Source: Candidatus Roseilinea sp. (GTDB lineage: Bacteria; Chloroflexota; Anaerolineae; J036; Brachytrichaceae). From it: 64,000 bases of DNA. Each line of letters begins with the position of its first letter. The stretch's first letter is position 1. The notes under the pieces are model-generated. The model was not told where the DNA came from, ran no database searches, and saw nothing but the letters and a program-made list of their open reading frames with translations. The translations under genes and the position numbers were made by a program. Below, piece after piece: positions 1-9,856 of the stretch. The stretch is taken from NCBI GenBank assembly GCA_026003755.1, contig BPHV01000002.1, positions 682,001 to 746,000 on the forward strand, in the 5' to 3' direction.

Positions 1-1166
1 GGCACGGCGTGCTGCCCTACTTAGCGCCTTTGGCCGCCGTCTCCATCGCGATCACGAGCTGGTCGGGCCTGTTGACCGGCGTCATCAGCGCCTTACTGAT
101 GGGCGTGCTGGTCGGCCTGGGGATGGATAAGCAACTGGAATTCGCCGCATGCATTGCGGCCGGCGGCATTGCGGCGTGCCTGACGCTCGGTCGCACCGAG
201 CGGTTGAGCAGTTTCCTGCGCGCCGGCGCGCTGGCCGGCATCGCGCAGTCGTTGGTCGTGCTCGCCTTCAACCTGCCCGTTGCCCAACCCAACGACGCGC
301 CGCTGCTCGCGGTTTACCTGATCGCCAGCCTGGGCAGCGGCGCATTATCCGCCGGGCTGGCATTGGCCATCCTCTACGTCAGCGGCGCCCTCTTCGACGT
401 GACCACGGTGGTGCAACTCATCGAGCTTTCGCGCCTGTCGCATCCGCTGTTGCAGCAGATGGTGACACGAGCGCCGGGCACCTACCACCATACGTTGATA
501 GTCACTAACCTGGCGGAAAACGCCGCCGAACGCATCGGCGCCGATTCGCTCCTCACACGGGTCGGGGCGTACTTTCACGACATCGGCAAGCTGGCCAACC
601 CACAATTTTTCATCGAGAACCAGCTTGAGGGGGTCAACCCACACGAACAACTCGACCCGTTGACCAGCTCGACCATCCTGCGGAACCATGTCACGGACGG
701 GCTGAAGCTGGCCGCTAAGCATCGCTTGCCGTCGCGCGTGCGGGCGTTCATCGCCGAACATCACGGCACCACAAAGACGGATTACCAATACGCGCGCGCC
801 TGCGAGGAGCACGGCCACAACGTGGATGCCCAGCCCTTCCGTTACCCTGGGCCGCGTCCGCAGAGCAAAGAAACGGCGTTGCTGATGCTGGCCGACGGCA
901 GCGAAGCCGCAGTGCGCGCTAACCGCTGCGCATCGGTAGAGGAGATGGACGACGTGCTGCGCCGACTGTTCGCCGACCGCCTCGCCGATCACCAGCTCGA
1001 CGACAGCGAACTGACGCTGCGCGAGATGGAAGTGGTGCGGCAATCTTTCCTGGAGACGTTACGCGGCATGTATCACCCTCGCGTGAAGTATCCGGAGCGG
1101 ATGCCACGGACCACCCCCCCTCAGTCGCTCCCCTCTTATCCCAACCAGGAACTGGCCACACCATGA
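1..1166 (+). CDS. 7TM-HD (PgpH-like) HD-domain phosphodiesterase, 5' truncated by window edge
   Basis: The reading frame is open to the first base, so only the C-terminal part of the protein is seen. Several hydrophobic segments (about residues 1-130 of the visible part) precede a cytosolic HD domain. That domain has HH at 160-161, the diagnostic FHDIGK at 189-194 and further histidines near 227 and 251-252. This order of membrane segments followed by an HD domain is that of the PgpH family, whose studied members hydrolyse cyclic-di-AMP. It is usually encoded just before ybeY, as here: the stop codon overlaps the next gene by 4 bp (ATGA). The family call is strong, the exact nucleotide substrate is inferred. 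Confidence 0.88.
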   Translation, partial: HGVLPYLAPLAAVSIAITSWSGLLTGVISALLMGVLVGLGMDKQLEFAACIAAGGIAACLTLGRTERLSSFLRAGALAGIAQSLVVLAFNLPVAQPNDAPLLAVYLIASLGSGALSAGLALAILYVSGALFDVTTVVQLIELSRLSHPLLQQMVTRAPGTYHHTLIVTNLAENAAERIGADSLLTRVGAYFHDIGKLANPQFFIENQLEGVNPHEQLDPLTSSTILRNHVTDGLKLAAKHRLPSRVRAFIAEHHGTTKTDYQYARACEEHGHNVDAQPFRYPGPRPQSKETALLMLADGSEAAVRANRCASVEEMDDVLRRLFADRLADHQLDDSELTLREMEVVRQSFLETLRGMYHPRVKYPERMPRTTPPQSLPSYPNQELATP

Positions 1167-1705
1167 CGCCGCGCGTGGACGTTCGTTCGACGAGGTCCAA
1201 ACCGGCGCACGATGCCGACATCCACCTGTACACACGCGCGGCATATCGCGCGCCCGGTCAAACAGCGCTTGTGCGACGCGCCGCACTTGCCGCGTTGGCC
1301 CAGGGTCGCCATCTCCCGACGCCCGTCGCGCTGACCATTCGCCTCACCGATGATGCCGAGCTGCGCGCCCTCAACCGGCAATACCGCGTCACCGACGCGC
1401 CCACCGACGTGCTCTCGTTTGGCGGCGAGGGCTATCGGGACGGCCAACCGAGCGACACGGCGCATGCGCCGGCCTATCTGGGCGATATTGCCATTTCGAT
1501 GGAACGCTGTGCAGCGCAGGCCAAGCGCTATGGCCATCCGATCGAGGACGAACTGGCGTTGCTGGTGATCCACGGCGTGCTGCACCTGCTCGGCTACGAC
1601 CATCACACACCGGCGCGCCGGCGACGGATGTGGCAGGCGCAAGACCGCGCCTTTGCCCTACTCGGCCGGCCCAATCCGCTCAAGCCCGATCAGTTTCACG
1701 ACTAG
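1163..1705 (+). CDS. ybeY: YbeY endoribonuclease / rRNA maturation factor
   Basis: This 180-residue protein carries the zinc-binding signature HGVLHLLGYDH, with ligands at about H137, H141 and H147. This is the UPF0054/YbeY hallmark. The region around residues 80-110 (TDVLSF and the following YLGDI) also matches the family. YbeY acts in 16S rRNA 3'-end maturation and ribosome quality control. The start ATG overlaps the stop of the upstream PgpH-like gene, so the two are probably translationally coupled. The family usually has 140-170 residues, so the first 20 or so residues are a mild extension and a later start is possible. Confidence 0.93.
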   Translation: MTPRVDVRSTRSKPAHDADIHLYTRAAYRAPGQTALVRRAALAALAQGRHLPTPVALTIRLTDDAELRALNRQYRVTDAPTDVLSFGGEGYRDGQPSDTAHAPAYLGDIAISMERCAAQAKRYGHPIEDELALLVIHGVLHLLGYDHHTPARRRRMWQAQDRAFALLGRPNPLKPDQFHD

Positions 1706-1725
1706 GCGGCCTTCGCCCCAAACGC

Positions 1726-4700
1726 TCACTGCAATCCGGCGCCGAGGGGGAATTCGATCAACGCGCCGTTGCGCAGGTTGGTCACGAACAACGTGTTGTT
1801 GTGCACTTTGACGCCGGTGGGCAAGTCGTCAACGTTGAAGGTGATCCCCGGAAGCTGAACCGGCGCGCCGGTCAGCGTATAGGCCAGCACTTGCGCCGTG
1901 CGCGGGCTGCTGACGAAGAGCGTGTCGCCGCTGATCGCCAAATAAGGCTTGTGATCAACCGCCCGCAATTCGGCCTCATCCATCTGCGATTCATCCCAGG
2001 CGGCCACGCGCCAAGCGCGCAGGAAGCGATAGTTCGGGTCGAACACTTGGATGCGCCGGTTCCAGGTGTCGGCCACATAGATGTTGCCGCTCGCGTCCAC
2101 GGCGATGCCGACCGGCTCGTCGAGCTGTCCCTCGCCGCTGCCCGCGCCGCCGAACTGCGTGATGAAGTTGCCGTCGCGATCGAACACCTGCACCCGCTTG
2201 TTGCCCGTGTCGGTGACCAACACGCGACCATCGCGGTCGAAGGCGATGTCGCGCGGGCCAAAGAACTGCGTATCCGTGCCGAAGCCAGGTTGGTCCGTGG
2301 CGCCGGGCCGCCCCCAAGCCATCAGGAAGTTGCCGGCAGCGTCGAACTTTTGAACGCGATGGTTGAACGTGTCGGCCACGTAGACGTTCTGCGCGTCATC
2401 TACGGCGATGCCCCAGGCATCGTTGAACTTGCCAGGCTGGTTGCCCGGGCCGCCAAAGCTGCGGATGAGCCGTCCGGCGGCATCTTGATGGAACACGCGG
2501 TTGGCCTTGCGATCCACGATGAAGCGCGTGCCGTCCGGGGCGAAGGCGATGCCGGCCGGATTCTGCAGGCTGGGGCCGAGCGTGCGCCGGCTTTGCCCGC
2601 CGGCCATGGCCCCAACGCGGTAATCCCACAGGCGGTCGGCGATGTCGTTGCGGATGAACAGCGAGAAGCGATGGCCGGGCGACCACGCCTCCGGCGTGAG
2701 CGACGTCTTGTTGAACAGCTTCGCGTAGGGCTCGAAGTTGCGGTTGAAGGCGATCTCCCAGAGCGCCGCGCGCGCCTGGGGGTTGAAAAGCGAATAGCGG
2801 ATGCGCTCCCAATTCAGGTCGTAGTAATCCTGCATGGGCCACCACACCAGCATGTAATCAAAGCGGACATAGCCCTCCGCAAGCGCGTCCACAAATTGCG
2901 CAAACTGCGCGTCCTGCTCGCTGGCGATGATGACGTCAAAGTCTTCGTAGTTGGAGGGCAATTGACTGCCGAGGAACTGCGCGCCTGGCCGGCGTTGCAT
3001 GTACCAAGACATCGGCCAGCTCGTCTCTTGCGTGTAGCCCACCTTCAACGGCGCGCGTCCCCCCACGCGCTTTTGCAGGTCGTCAATCTGGTTCAGCGCA
3101 ATCTTCACGCCCGGCGCGCCGTGGGCATAGAACAGGAACTCCCGCGTGTAGTCGTAATTGATGTAAGTCACCATCACAGCGGTGCGTATGGTCAGCACGC
3201 TCAGCAGCGCAAATCCCGCCACCACCACAGCCGGCAGCGCCGCGCTGCTCGCCACACGGCCGAGCAGATAGCCGGCAATCGCCAAGGCAATCACGCCGAT
3301 CATGAAACTCAGCGCCCACTGCAGCGCATCGGCGGCTGGCTTCCCAGCCAAGTCCAGGCCGCCGATCAATGAGAGCAAGCGCACGAACAGCAGCACGACC
3401 AGGGCCGCCAAACCGGCCGCCGCGAAGCCCTGAGCAGCGCGGCCATAAGTCGGCACCGGTTGCGCCCGAAGCTCGCTACTCAGCCTGACTACCACCTGCT
3501 GGATGAACCAGCCGGTCAGGAAAGCCATCGGCAGCGCGAAGTGCACCGTCAGCCAAGGCATCTTCTCGCCGGCGATGGTGTAGATGATCCACGTCGCAAC
3601 CGCCCACCATGCCAGGAAGAGCGGGAAGCGATGCCGGCGCAGGGTCGCAAAGAAGCGCACACGCGCGCGCAGCGCCCACAGCGTCCGCGCGGCTAGGGTC
3701 GCCATGGCGCATAGCGCGCCGGCCAGCGCGCCATACTCATACATCGGCACGAGCAAGAAGTAGTAATACCAGGGCTGATTGCCGCGCTGGACATCCTGCT
3801 GCGCCATCCAGTAGCCCAGTTGGCCGACGAAGCCTGTGCCGATGCCGGCCAAGTTGGTGAACACCGTGGTGAACAGCGTCACCGTGATGGCGAGAAAGAC
3901 GATGACGATGGCCGGCCACAGTCGCCCGTGCCAGGCCATACCGATGGCGATGGCGATGGCGATCAGCGCCAGCGACATGGCGAACATGGTGGTGATCACC
4001 TGCGGGTTCATCTGCAGGTTGCTCATGTTGCCCAGCGTGCTGATCGGCACCAGCTCCTCGCCGCGGAAGGCCTGCCAGATGCGATTCTTGATTAACAACA
4101 TGGCCGGCGAACCCATGAACATGGTTGTGGTCACCAACACGATGATGACGTTGAAAGCCGGCGCATGGCGCAAGGCGACGCGCAACCACTGGCCGAACGT
4201 CATGCGATACAAGTAGGCCAGCCCGATGCACACCAGCGCCGCCAGCAATACCATGATGGCGCCATAGATCAACGTGTTCGTCTCCCTGCCGGGCGCGTTC
4301 GGCTGCGGCGCGACCACGCCCAACGCGCGCGCCAGAGCGCTGCTCCCAAGCTCGAAGAGGATGCTCAGGCCGACCATGAAGATGGCCGTGACCGCGCCAA
4401 AGCCCAGCAGCATGGCTGCATCCTGCCAACGTTGGCCGGGTGGGAACATGCGCCGCCCGCGATACAACTGCCACAGCGCCAACGCCGAGAGAAACACCAT
4501 CAGCAACGCCACGGCCAGGAAAGACGTGGCCTTATCCGTCGCATGGAAGGCCAGCGCCGCCGCCAACCCGATCAGCCATCCCGGTCGCCGATCCTCTAAG
4601 TAGCGCCATATACACAGCACCGTCAGCGTCATCCACACCAGGATGAACGCTTCCTGACGAATGTAGCGCGCGTGATACAAAATCGAGGGTGAGATGAGCA

Positions 4701-5142
4701 ACATGAACGACGTCGCCAGCGCGCCGACGCGCCCCAGCCAACGTCGAAAGAAATAGGGCAAGACGACCAAGACGACGCCGAACGCCGCCGTAGGAATGCG
4801 CGAAGTGAAATCGTCCGCGCCGAACAAAAAGTAGCTCAGCGCGGTGACGTGAAACAGAAATGGCCCATGCATGAGCGGCGTATGTTGGAACCCCTTGCCG
4901 GTCGCCAGCAAATACGAGAAATAGGTATGCAGCGACTCGTCATGACTCATCACGCGCGCGCCCATGTCATAGAATCGTGAGACAAGGGCGATGAGGAAGA
5001 AAACGATATAGAGTGCCCTTTCCCACGTCACAGCGGCCAACAACGGCCGATCAAGCCAGGCATCGCGCGGCGCAGCCGACTGCGCCATCGCTTCAAATTC
5101 GGTCAAGCGCTGTTCACCGATCATCCCCACATCCTCCCTCAT
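1726..5142 (-). CDS. Large GT-C membrane glycosyltransferase (TIGR03663-like) fused to C-terminal NHL beta-propeller
   Basis: This is a 1138-residue membrane protein. The N-terminal half resembles dolichyl-phosphate-mannose-type (GT39/PMT-like, TIGR03663) transferases. The first extracytoplasmic loop after the first membrane helix carries the acidic pair SHDES (D68, E69), the expected site for the lipid-linked sugar donor. About a dozen hydrophobic helices follow to about residue 690. Residues from about 850 to the end form NHL-type repeats, with blades marked by GIAVDDAQNVYVADT, GRVLVTDTGNKRVQVFD and GNIYVADTWNRRIQVFD. The likely role is glycosylation of surface protein or lipid on the outer face, with the propeller as a binding module. 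It overlaps the upstream membrane glycosyltransferase gene by 4 bp. The substrate is unknown. Confidence 0.82.
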   Translation of the reverse strand: MREDVGMIGEQRLTEFEAMAQSAAPRDAWLDRPLLAAVTWERALYIVFFLIALVSRFYDMGARVMSHDESLHTYFSYLLATGKGFQHTPLMHGPFLFHVTALSYFLFGADDFTSRIPTAAFGVVLVVLPYFFRRWLGRVGALATSFMLLISPSILYHARYIRQEAFILVWMTLTVLCIWRYLEDRRPGWLIGLAAALAFHATDKATSFLAVALLMVFLSALALWQLYRGRRMFPPGQRWQDAAMLLGFGAVTAIFMVGLSILFELGSSALARALGVVAPQPNAPGRETNTLIYGAIMVLLAALVCIGLAYLYRMTFGQWLRVALRHAPAFNVIIVLVTTTMFMGSPAMLLIKNRIWQAFRGEELVPISTLGNMSNLQMNPQVITTMFAMSLALIAIAIAIGMAWHGRLWPAIVIVFLAITVTLFTTVFTNLAGIGTGFVGQLGYWMAQQDVQRGNQPWYYYFLLVPMYEYGALAGALCAMATLAARTLWALRARVRFFATLRRHRFPLFLAWWAVATWIIYTIAGEKMPWLTVHFALPMAFLTGWFIQQVVVRLSSELRAQPVPTYGRAAQGFAAAGLAALVVLLFVRLLSLIGGLDLAGKPAADALQWALSFMIGVIALAIAGYLLGRVASSAALPAVVVAGFALLSVLTIRTAVMVTYINYDYTREFLFYAHGAPGVKIALNQIDDLQKRVGGRAPLKVGYTQETSWPMSWYMQRRPGAQFLGSQLPSNYEDFDVIIASEQDAQFAQFVDALAEGYVRFDYMLVWWPMQDYYDLNWERIRYSLFNPQARAALWEIAFNRNFEPYAKLFNKTSLTPEAWSPGHRFSLFIRNDIADRLWDYRVGAMAGGQSRRTLGPSLQNPAGIAFAPDGTRFIVDRKANRVFHQDAAGRLIRSFGGPGNQPGKFNDAWGIAVDDAQNVYVADTFNHRVQKFDAAGNFLMAWGRPGATDQPGFGTDTQFFGPRDIAFDRDGRVLVTDTGNKRVQVFDRDGNFITQFGGAGSGEGQLDEPVGIAVDASGNIYVADTWNRRIQVFDPNYRFLRAWRVAAWDESQMDEAELRAVDHKPYLAISGDTLFVSSPRTAQVLAYTLTGAPVQLPGITFNVDDLPTGVKVHNNTLFVTNLRNGALIEFPLGAGLQ

Positions 5143-6800
5143 CTCATCCCGCTCGCCCGCCTTGCCACATCATCGCGCAGCCATAACACCCAGAGGTCGG
5201 CATGCGTCGTCTCGGCGTCGCGAAAGGCCAGCCAGCGCGCCAGCGACCAACAATCGCCTCCCCCCCACGGCAACCCCACGCAACGCACTGCGTTCAACGG
5301 CGCTTGCGCCGTCACCGCGTATGCCGTCCCAATAAAGTTGCCGGCCACGCGCGGCTGCTCGGGCGCCGGCGTCAATACGACATCGGGCGCGCCCGCATCC
5401 TCCAGCGCATCGAATCTGCGCCGATCGCGCAACACCCACTGCAACGCCGCTGGCGCATCTTCGGCCAGATGCACGTCAAGCGCGTTCGGCTCGCCCGTTG
5501 CGCGGACGCTGATCAGGTGAATGTCCTCCTGCAGCGTCATCAAGTCCAAATCCGCGGCCTGGGCGCGATATGGTTCGGCGGGGTTGTGTGGACGCGCATG
5601 ATTCATCTGGATGCCGACGCCAAACGTGTATAACGATAGCGCGGCGACACCGGCCAGCGCAACGCCGCGCAGGGGAGCGCCGTAGTCCATGGTCAAGCTG
5701 CCCGCCGCGATGAGCGCCGCGATCAACAGGGCGGCGACGACTACAGAGGCCAGCCACGCGCTGCGCGCCTGCCCGGCATACTGCCACACCCCCAAGCCGG
5801 CGTAGATCAGCAGCACGAAGGCGATAGCAACAACAACGCCTTCACGCCGCCAACTCCCCCAACGCTGCGCAGAGGCCAACAGCGCATCGTAAGCCGCCGA
5901 GGACAGACCCGCCATGCCGATCGTCAACGGCGCAAGCAGTGCGGCGCTGCGGCCGGCGCTGACGATGAGCACCCCCAACCCCGCCGCAACCCAGATCCAC
6001 CAAGCCGATTCGGCGCGAACCCGCGCGCGGGCAAACGCCGCAGGCGCAAAGGCCGCGCCGAGCCATAGAACCGGCTCGCTGATGACCAGGCCGAGCATCA
6101 AACGCCCAACGGAGATGGCCTCATCCCCCCCTAGTGTCTGCGCCCACAACGCATAGCCGTTGAAGGCATCGCCCAGGCCGGTCGGACGCATGAGCAGCGC
6201 TGTGGCTGACAACACGAACGCCAGCAGCACGATCGCCACCGTGCGAGCCGACGGGCGGACGGCGTCGAGCGGCAGTGCAGCCGATGAGGCGAGGACGGTC
6301 ACGATGAGCGGCGGAATCGCGTCCTGGCCGGTCGCCAGCAATGCGCCAAACGCTGCTGCGGCCAGAGCCGGACGGCGAGCGCGCCAGGCGCAATGTGCGG
6401 CGAAGGCCAACATCCAGGCCAGGATGGCGCCGCCCATCTCGCGCGAGACGAACCACAGCGTCGGCGAAAAGGCAAGCAGCGCCGCAAACATCAACGCGCG
6501 CGTTCGTCCAAGTTGAAGGCGCAACGCGACGGGCAACAGACACAACACAACACCGCTGAGCGCTGCAACCAGCCGCGCCGATACTTCGCTCGCCCCGAAG
6601 ACGGTGAAGAGCAACGCCTGTAGCCAGCCGAACAACGGATTCGGAAAGGGGGCCGGCTCGCCCCGCAGCGCCGTGAGCGAGACCAGGGCCGTCGCCGCTT
6701 CGGGGTTCGTCAGCAGGAAGTCCAGTCGCGCCAGACGTGGCACACCCGCCAAGAAAGCGATGGCGCACCACAGCGCAACCTCGCGCGTCACTCGGTGCAT
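5139..6800 (-). CDS. GT-C-like polytopic membrane glycosyltransferase (putative)
   Basis: The protein has 553 residues and many hydrophobic helices through residue 400, then a C-terminal soluble part rich in W, R and D. The layout of the N-terminal helix, long loop and clustered helices resembles GT39/ArnT-like transferases. I do not see a clear DE or DD pair in the first loop (TNPEAATA instead), so catalytic competence is uncertain. It overlaps the next gene by 4 bp (ATGA) and lies 15 bp after the sortase gene, in one operon. It may be a partner of the NHL-fused transferase or a diverged subunit. Confidence 0.6.
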   Translation of the reverse strand: MHRVTREVALWCAIAFLAGVPRLARLDFLLTNPEAATALVSLTALRGEPAPFPNPLFGWLQALLFTVFGASEVSARLVAALSGVVLCLLPVALRLQLGRTRALMFAALLAFSPTLWFVSREMGGAILAWMLAFAAHCAWRARRPALAAAAFGALLATGQDAIPPLIVTVLASSAALPLDAVRPSARTVAIVLLAFVLSATALLMRPTGLGDAFNGYALWAQTLGGDEAISVGRLMLGLVISEPVLWLGAAFAPAAFARARVRAESAWWIWVAAGLGVLIVSAGRSAALLAPLTIGMAGLSSAAYDALLASAQRWGSWRREGVVVAIAFVLLIYAGLGVWQYAGQARSAWLASVVVAALLIAALIAAGSLTMDYGAPLRGVALAGVAALSLYTFGVGIQMNHARPHNPAEPYRAQAADLDLMTLQEDIHLISVRATGEPNALDVHLAEDAPAALQWVLRDRRRFDALEDAGAPDVVLTPAPEQPRVAGNFIGTAYAVTAQAPLNAVRCVGLPWGGGDCWSLARWLAFRDAETTHADLWVLWLRDDVARRASGMR

Positions 6801-6815
6801 CGTTGCTGGTGCGAC

Positions 6816-7454
6816 TCAGTCCTCGGCTACCGGGTGGGCGATCACAATCACGCGGTGTGTGTTGCTCCACTCCGGCCAGCACGAGACCAGCGTCAGCCGG
6901 TCGTCGTTCATGGGCTGGATGTACTGCGCATTGGCAATGCGCACCGCGAGGGGTTGGTCGCGCTCGCGTAGGATCTTAACTTCTCGAACGCGATAGATCA
7001 CTTGCCGGTCGCCTGCGCCGAGGCGAATCTCATCGCCGGGTTGCAACGTGTAGAGCTTGCGAAAGACTGAGCCATAGATGTTGTTGTGGCCGTTGAGGAC
7101 GATGTTCTTGCCTTCTCCCAAGCGCCCGGAGTAGTCATGCCAGCCTACGTTCTGATTGTTTGGCGCTGTCCACTCGACGACGCCCATGCCGACGCGCTTG
7201 CCAGGGCCGACCGGCTGAATCCGTGCGTTGACTTTCAACTTGTCAATCCAGATGCGCTCCGGAACCGGATAGACCGCAGCCGCAGACGACAGCCCGGCAA
7301 ACTCCTGCGAAACCTGGCTGCCTTGCGCCGGCAGGACGCGGGGGGATGCCGCTGCGGGAATGTCCGCTACGCCGGCAAAGATCGCAGCGCCGAGCGCGAT
7401 GAGCGCCGCGCTCGCGGACCAGGCAATCCTGCGTCGGAAGTTCGGGCGAAGCAT
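6816..7454 (-). CDS. Sortase (class D/E-like) membrane transpeptidase
   Basis: The 212-residue protein has an N-terminal signal anchor (about residues 10-30) and a sortase beta-barrel. The catalytic triad is visible: H123 in NGHNNIYGSVF, C192 in LTLVSCWP and R201 in NTHRVIVIAH. Sortases cleave C-terminal sorting signals of secreted proteins and join them to the cell envelope or to each other. No LPXTG-type substrate gene lies beside it. Its neighbours are tmk upstream and two membrane glycosyltransferases downstream, so a role in building a glycosylated surface layer is plausible but inferred. Confidence 0.9.
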   Translation of the reverse strand: MLRPNFRRRIAWSASAALIALGAAIFAGVADIPAAASPRVLPAQGSQVSQEFAGLSSAAAVYPVPERIWIDKLKVNARIQPVGPGKRVGMGVVEWTAPNNQNVGWHDYSGRLGEGKNIVLNGHNNIYGSVFRKLYTLQPGDEIRLGAGDRQVIYRVREVKILRERDQPLAVRIANAQYIQPMNDDRLTLVSCWPEWSNTHRVIVIAHPVAED

Positions 7455-7463
7455 ACGCGCATC

Positions 7464-8087
7464 CTAATCAGCAATGTTGAGCCGCGTCTTAACAATATCC
7501 TGGACTTGGGCGGCCACCTGGTCGGTCGTCGCCGACGCATCAATCACCCGCCAACGCTCCGGCTCCTGGGCGATCAGTCGGTGATAGCCCTCGCGCACCC
7601 GGTGATGGAATTCGATGGTCTCAACATCCATCCGATTGACCTCGGCGCCGCTGGCCATCCTGCGCTCAAGCGCGCGTTCCGGATCCACGTCGAAATACAG
7701 CGTCAGGTCGGGTTTCATGCCCTGCGTCACGAAATCGAGCAGGCCGCGCAGAAAGTCCAGATCGAGGCCACGGCCATAGCCCTGATAGGCCAGTGTGCTG
7801 TCGGCGAAGCGGTCGCTCAGCACGATGCCGCCGCTGCGTAGATAGGGCCGAACCTGTTCGGCGACGAGCTGGGCGCGCGATGCGCAATACAACAGCAATT
7901 CGGCCCGGGGATCCATGTTCGAGTTGCTCCGGTCGTGCAGGATGACGCGAATGGCGTCGCCGATTTTGGTGCCGCCGGGCTCGCGCAGCGTGAGCACACG
8001 CTGATGATGCGTGCGCAACCACACTGCCAGACGTTGGACCTGCGTCGTCTTGCCACTGCCGTCCAGGCCTTCAAACGAGATGAACAT
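7464..8087 (-). CDS. tmk: Thymidylate kinase
   Basis: The 207-residue protein begins with the P-loop FEGLDGSGKTTQ (residues 5-16). It contains the DRFADSTLAYQGYGRG motif that binds dTMP and a lid segment RMASGAEVNRMD. Length and motif order match bacterial thymidylate kinases, which convert dTMP to dTDP. It sits between the R3H ATPase and the sortase gene with gaps of 41 and 9 bp, so it shares their transcript. Confidence 0.96.
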   Translation of the reverse strand: MFISFEGLDGSGKTTQVQRLAVWLRTHHQRVLTLREPGGTKIGDAIRVILHDRSNSNMDPRAELLLYCASRAQLVAEQVRPYLRSGGIVLSDRFADSTLAYQGYGRGLDLDFLRGLLDFVTQGMKPDLTLYFDVDPERALERRMASGAEVNRMDVETIEFHHRVREGYHRLIAQEPERWRVIDASATTDQVAAQVQDIVKTRLNIAD

Positions 8088-8128
8088 GGATAGAAGGAGA
8101 AGATTGTTCGGCGCGTGACGCTGATGGT

Positions 8129-9856
8129 TTATTCCCTAAAGATGCGCACGCGACGCATGGGTTCTTTGCCATAAGAGTGCGAGACGAGGTTAGAAGCGCG
8201 CGCGAGCTGATGCTGCTGCCGGCGCACGAACGCATTTTGCGGAGAGAGGTCCACAACGCGCTCTCCGGCCAGCACGCGCCGGATCGCCTCTTCAGCCTCC
8301 TCGATCGCGCTTTCATACGGGATGCGCTCGCCGTCGGTCAGGCCGAACAGGTCGGCCAGACAGCTTTCCATCTGCGCCACCGAGTTCGAACGCAACACGT
8401 AGATGGGCACATTATCCTGCTCGGCCTCGACGATCGTGCGCGGACGCTGGCGATAATATGACTTGGCGGTGATGAGCACATCGGCATCGTCTAGGCTATC
8501 CACGAACACGGCCGGGACGCCTAGCTGTCGGGCCGCCTGCTTCAGGCGATGCTTCGACACGCCAAAAGCGTATAGGCGCATCGCCTTGGCTTCGCTGGGC
8601 TGGGTTTCGAGCCTTTCTGTCGGCGCGGCTTTGTCCTCGCGCTCCTCCGGCGCGCCGGGCCGAACAATGACCGACTCGCCGGTTCTGTCGGTGCGCAGCA
8701 CAGGCAGATCCTCACCGGCGTCGTAGGTGCCATAGCCGTTGCGGCGGGGGCGCCGATCGCGGCGGTCGGACATCTCCGTTTCGCGCACGCGCCCGTCCTC
8801 CTGCGACAAGCGGACGCGCTCGCTGTGCATACGGCCTTCCTCGTCCCAGTAACGCAATTCGGCCACCGGCATGCGGTTACGCAATAACGCATCGACCGCC
8901 TCGCTCACGTCGTGGTGCACCAACAGACGATGTCGGTCACGAATCTCGATCAGCACGTCGAACGTGGGCGGCGCGCGGCGCTCCAGGACGGTCTTCTGCG
9001 TGCCGCGCCGGCGCGCCTCCTCATCCGAAAGTGTGACGCTCTCGATGCCGCCGATCAAATCGTTCAACGTGGGATTGACCATCAGGTTCTCGATGGTCTG
9101 ACCGTGAGCCGTGCCGATCAGTTGCACGCCGCGCTCGGCGATCGTGCGCGCCGCTTCGGCCTCTTGTTGGCGGCCGATCTCATCTATCACGATGACCTGC
9201 GGGTTGTGATTTTCGACGGCCTCAATCATCACCTCGTGTTGCATGCTGGGCGTGGAGACTTGCATGCGGCGCGCGCGGCCGACCGCCGGATGGGGGATGT
9301 CGCCATCGCCGCCGATCTCGTTCGACGTGTCTACGATCACCACGCGCTTGGTTTCGGCCAACACCCGCGCCGCTTCGCGCAGCATCGTCGTCTTGCCGAC
9401 GCCGGGCTTGCCCAACAGCAAAATGCTCTTGCCGCTTTCGATGATGTCCTCGATGATCTTGAGCGTGCCATACACGGCGCGACCCACCCGGCACGTCAGG
9501 CCCACCACCGCGCCACGCCGATTGCGGATGCCCGAGATGCGATGGAGGGTGCGGGCAATGCCGGCGCGGTTGTCGTCATCGAATTCGCCGATGCGCTCGA
9601 GCACGTAGTTCAGGTCTTCCTGGGTGACCTCTGTCTCGCGCAGCACCCGCGTCTCCTCTCGCGCGGTGGAGCTGCCGGCGTCGCCGTTCGCTTCGGCGCT
9701 CACGTAGCGTGACTCGGGCAACCGCCCCAAATCCATCACGACTTCGATGAGTTCGTTGAAGCGTCCGATTCGTCTGATCGCCTCCGCGATCGAGGGAGGC
9801 AGCACATTCAAGAGTGTGTCCAGGTCGTCAGTGATTCGCAGTTCTTGCATAGTCAT
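8129..9856 (-). CDS. Ycf45-like AAA ATPase with C-terminal R3H domain
   Basis: The protein has about 575 residues from the chosen ATG. An upstream ATG at 9898 and one at 9850 are also in frame, and none has a good Shine-Dalgarno site. Walker A is GKPGVGKTT (about 149-157) and Walker B VIVIDE (about 221-226). The ATPase core resembles SpoIIIAA and chloroplast Ycf45 proteins. A charged linker follows, then a conserved region with MRLYAFGVSKHRLKQAA, then a C-terminal R3H-type single-stranded nucleic-acid binding segment with SYGKEPMRRVRIF. The function in bacteria is not settled, but RNA or ssDNA binding is expected. The 5' end overlaps the 3' end of the GNAT gene by 29 bp. Confidence 0.85.
   Translation of the reverse strand: MTMQELRITDDLDTLLNVLPPSIAEAIRRIGRFNELIEVVMDLGRLPESRYVSAEANGDAGSSTAREETRVLRETEVTQEDLNYVLERIGEFDDDNRAGIARTLHRISGIRNRRGAVVGLTCRVGRAVYGTLKIIEDIIESGKSILLLGKPGVGKTTMLREAARVLAETKRVVIVDTSNEIGGDGDIPHPAVGRARRMQVSTPSMQHEVMIEAVENHNPQVIVIDEIGRQQEAEAARTIAERGVQLIGTAHGQTIENLMVNPTLNDLIGGIESVTLSDEEARRRGTQKTVLERRAPPTFDVLIEIRDRHRLLVHHDVSEAVDALLRNRMPVAELRYWDEEGRMHSERVRLSQEDGRVRETEMSDRRDRRPRRNGYGTYDAGEDLPVLRTDRTGESVIVRPGAPEEREDKAAPTERLETQPSEAKAMRLYAFGVSKHRLKQAARQLGVPAVFVDSLDDADVLITAKSYYRQRPRTIVEAEQDNVPIYVLRSNSVAQMESCLADLFGLTDGERIPYESAIEEAEEAIRRVLAGERVVDLSPQNAFVRRQQHQLARASNLVSHSYGKEPMRRVRIFRE

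Noticed and set aside
1630-3372. A 580-codon plus-strand open frame
   Set aside because: It lies wholly antisense to the NHL half of the glycosyltransferase. Its sequence is a repetitive Arg/Ala/Val pattern with no family motif, as expected from high-GC antisense.
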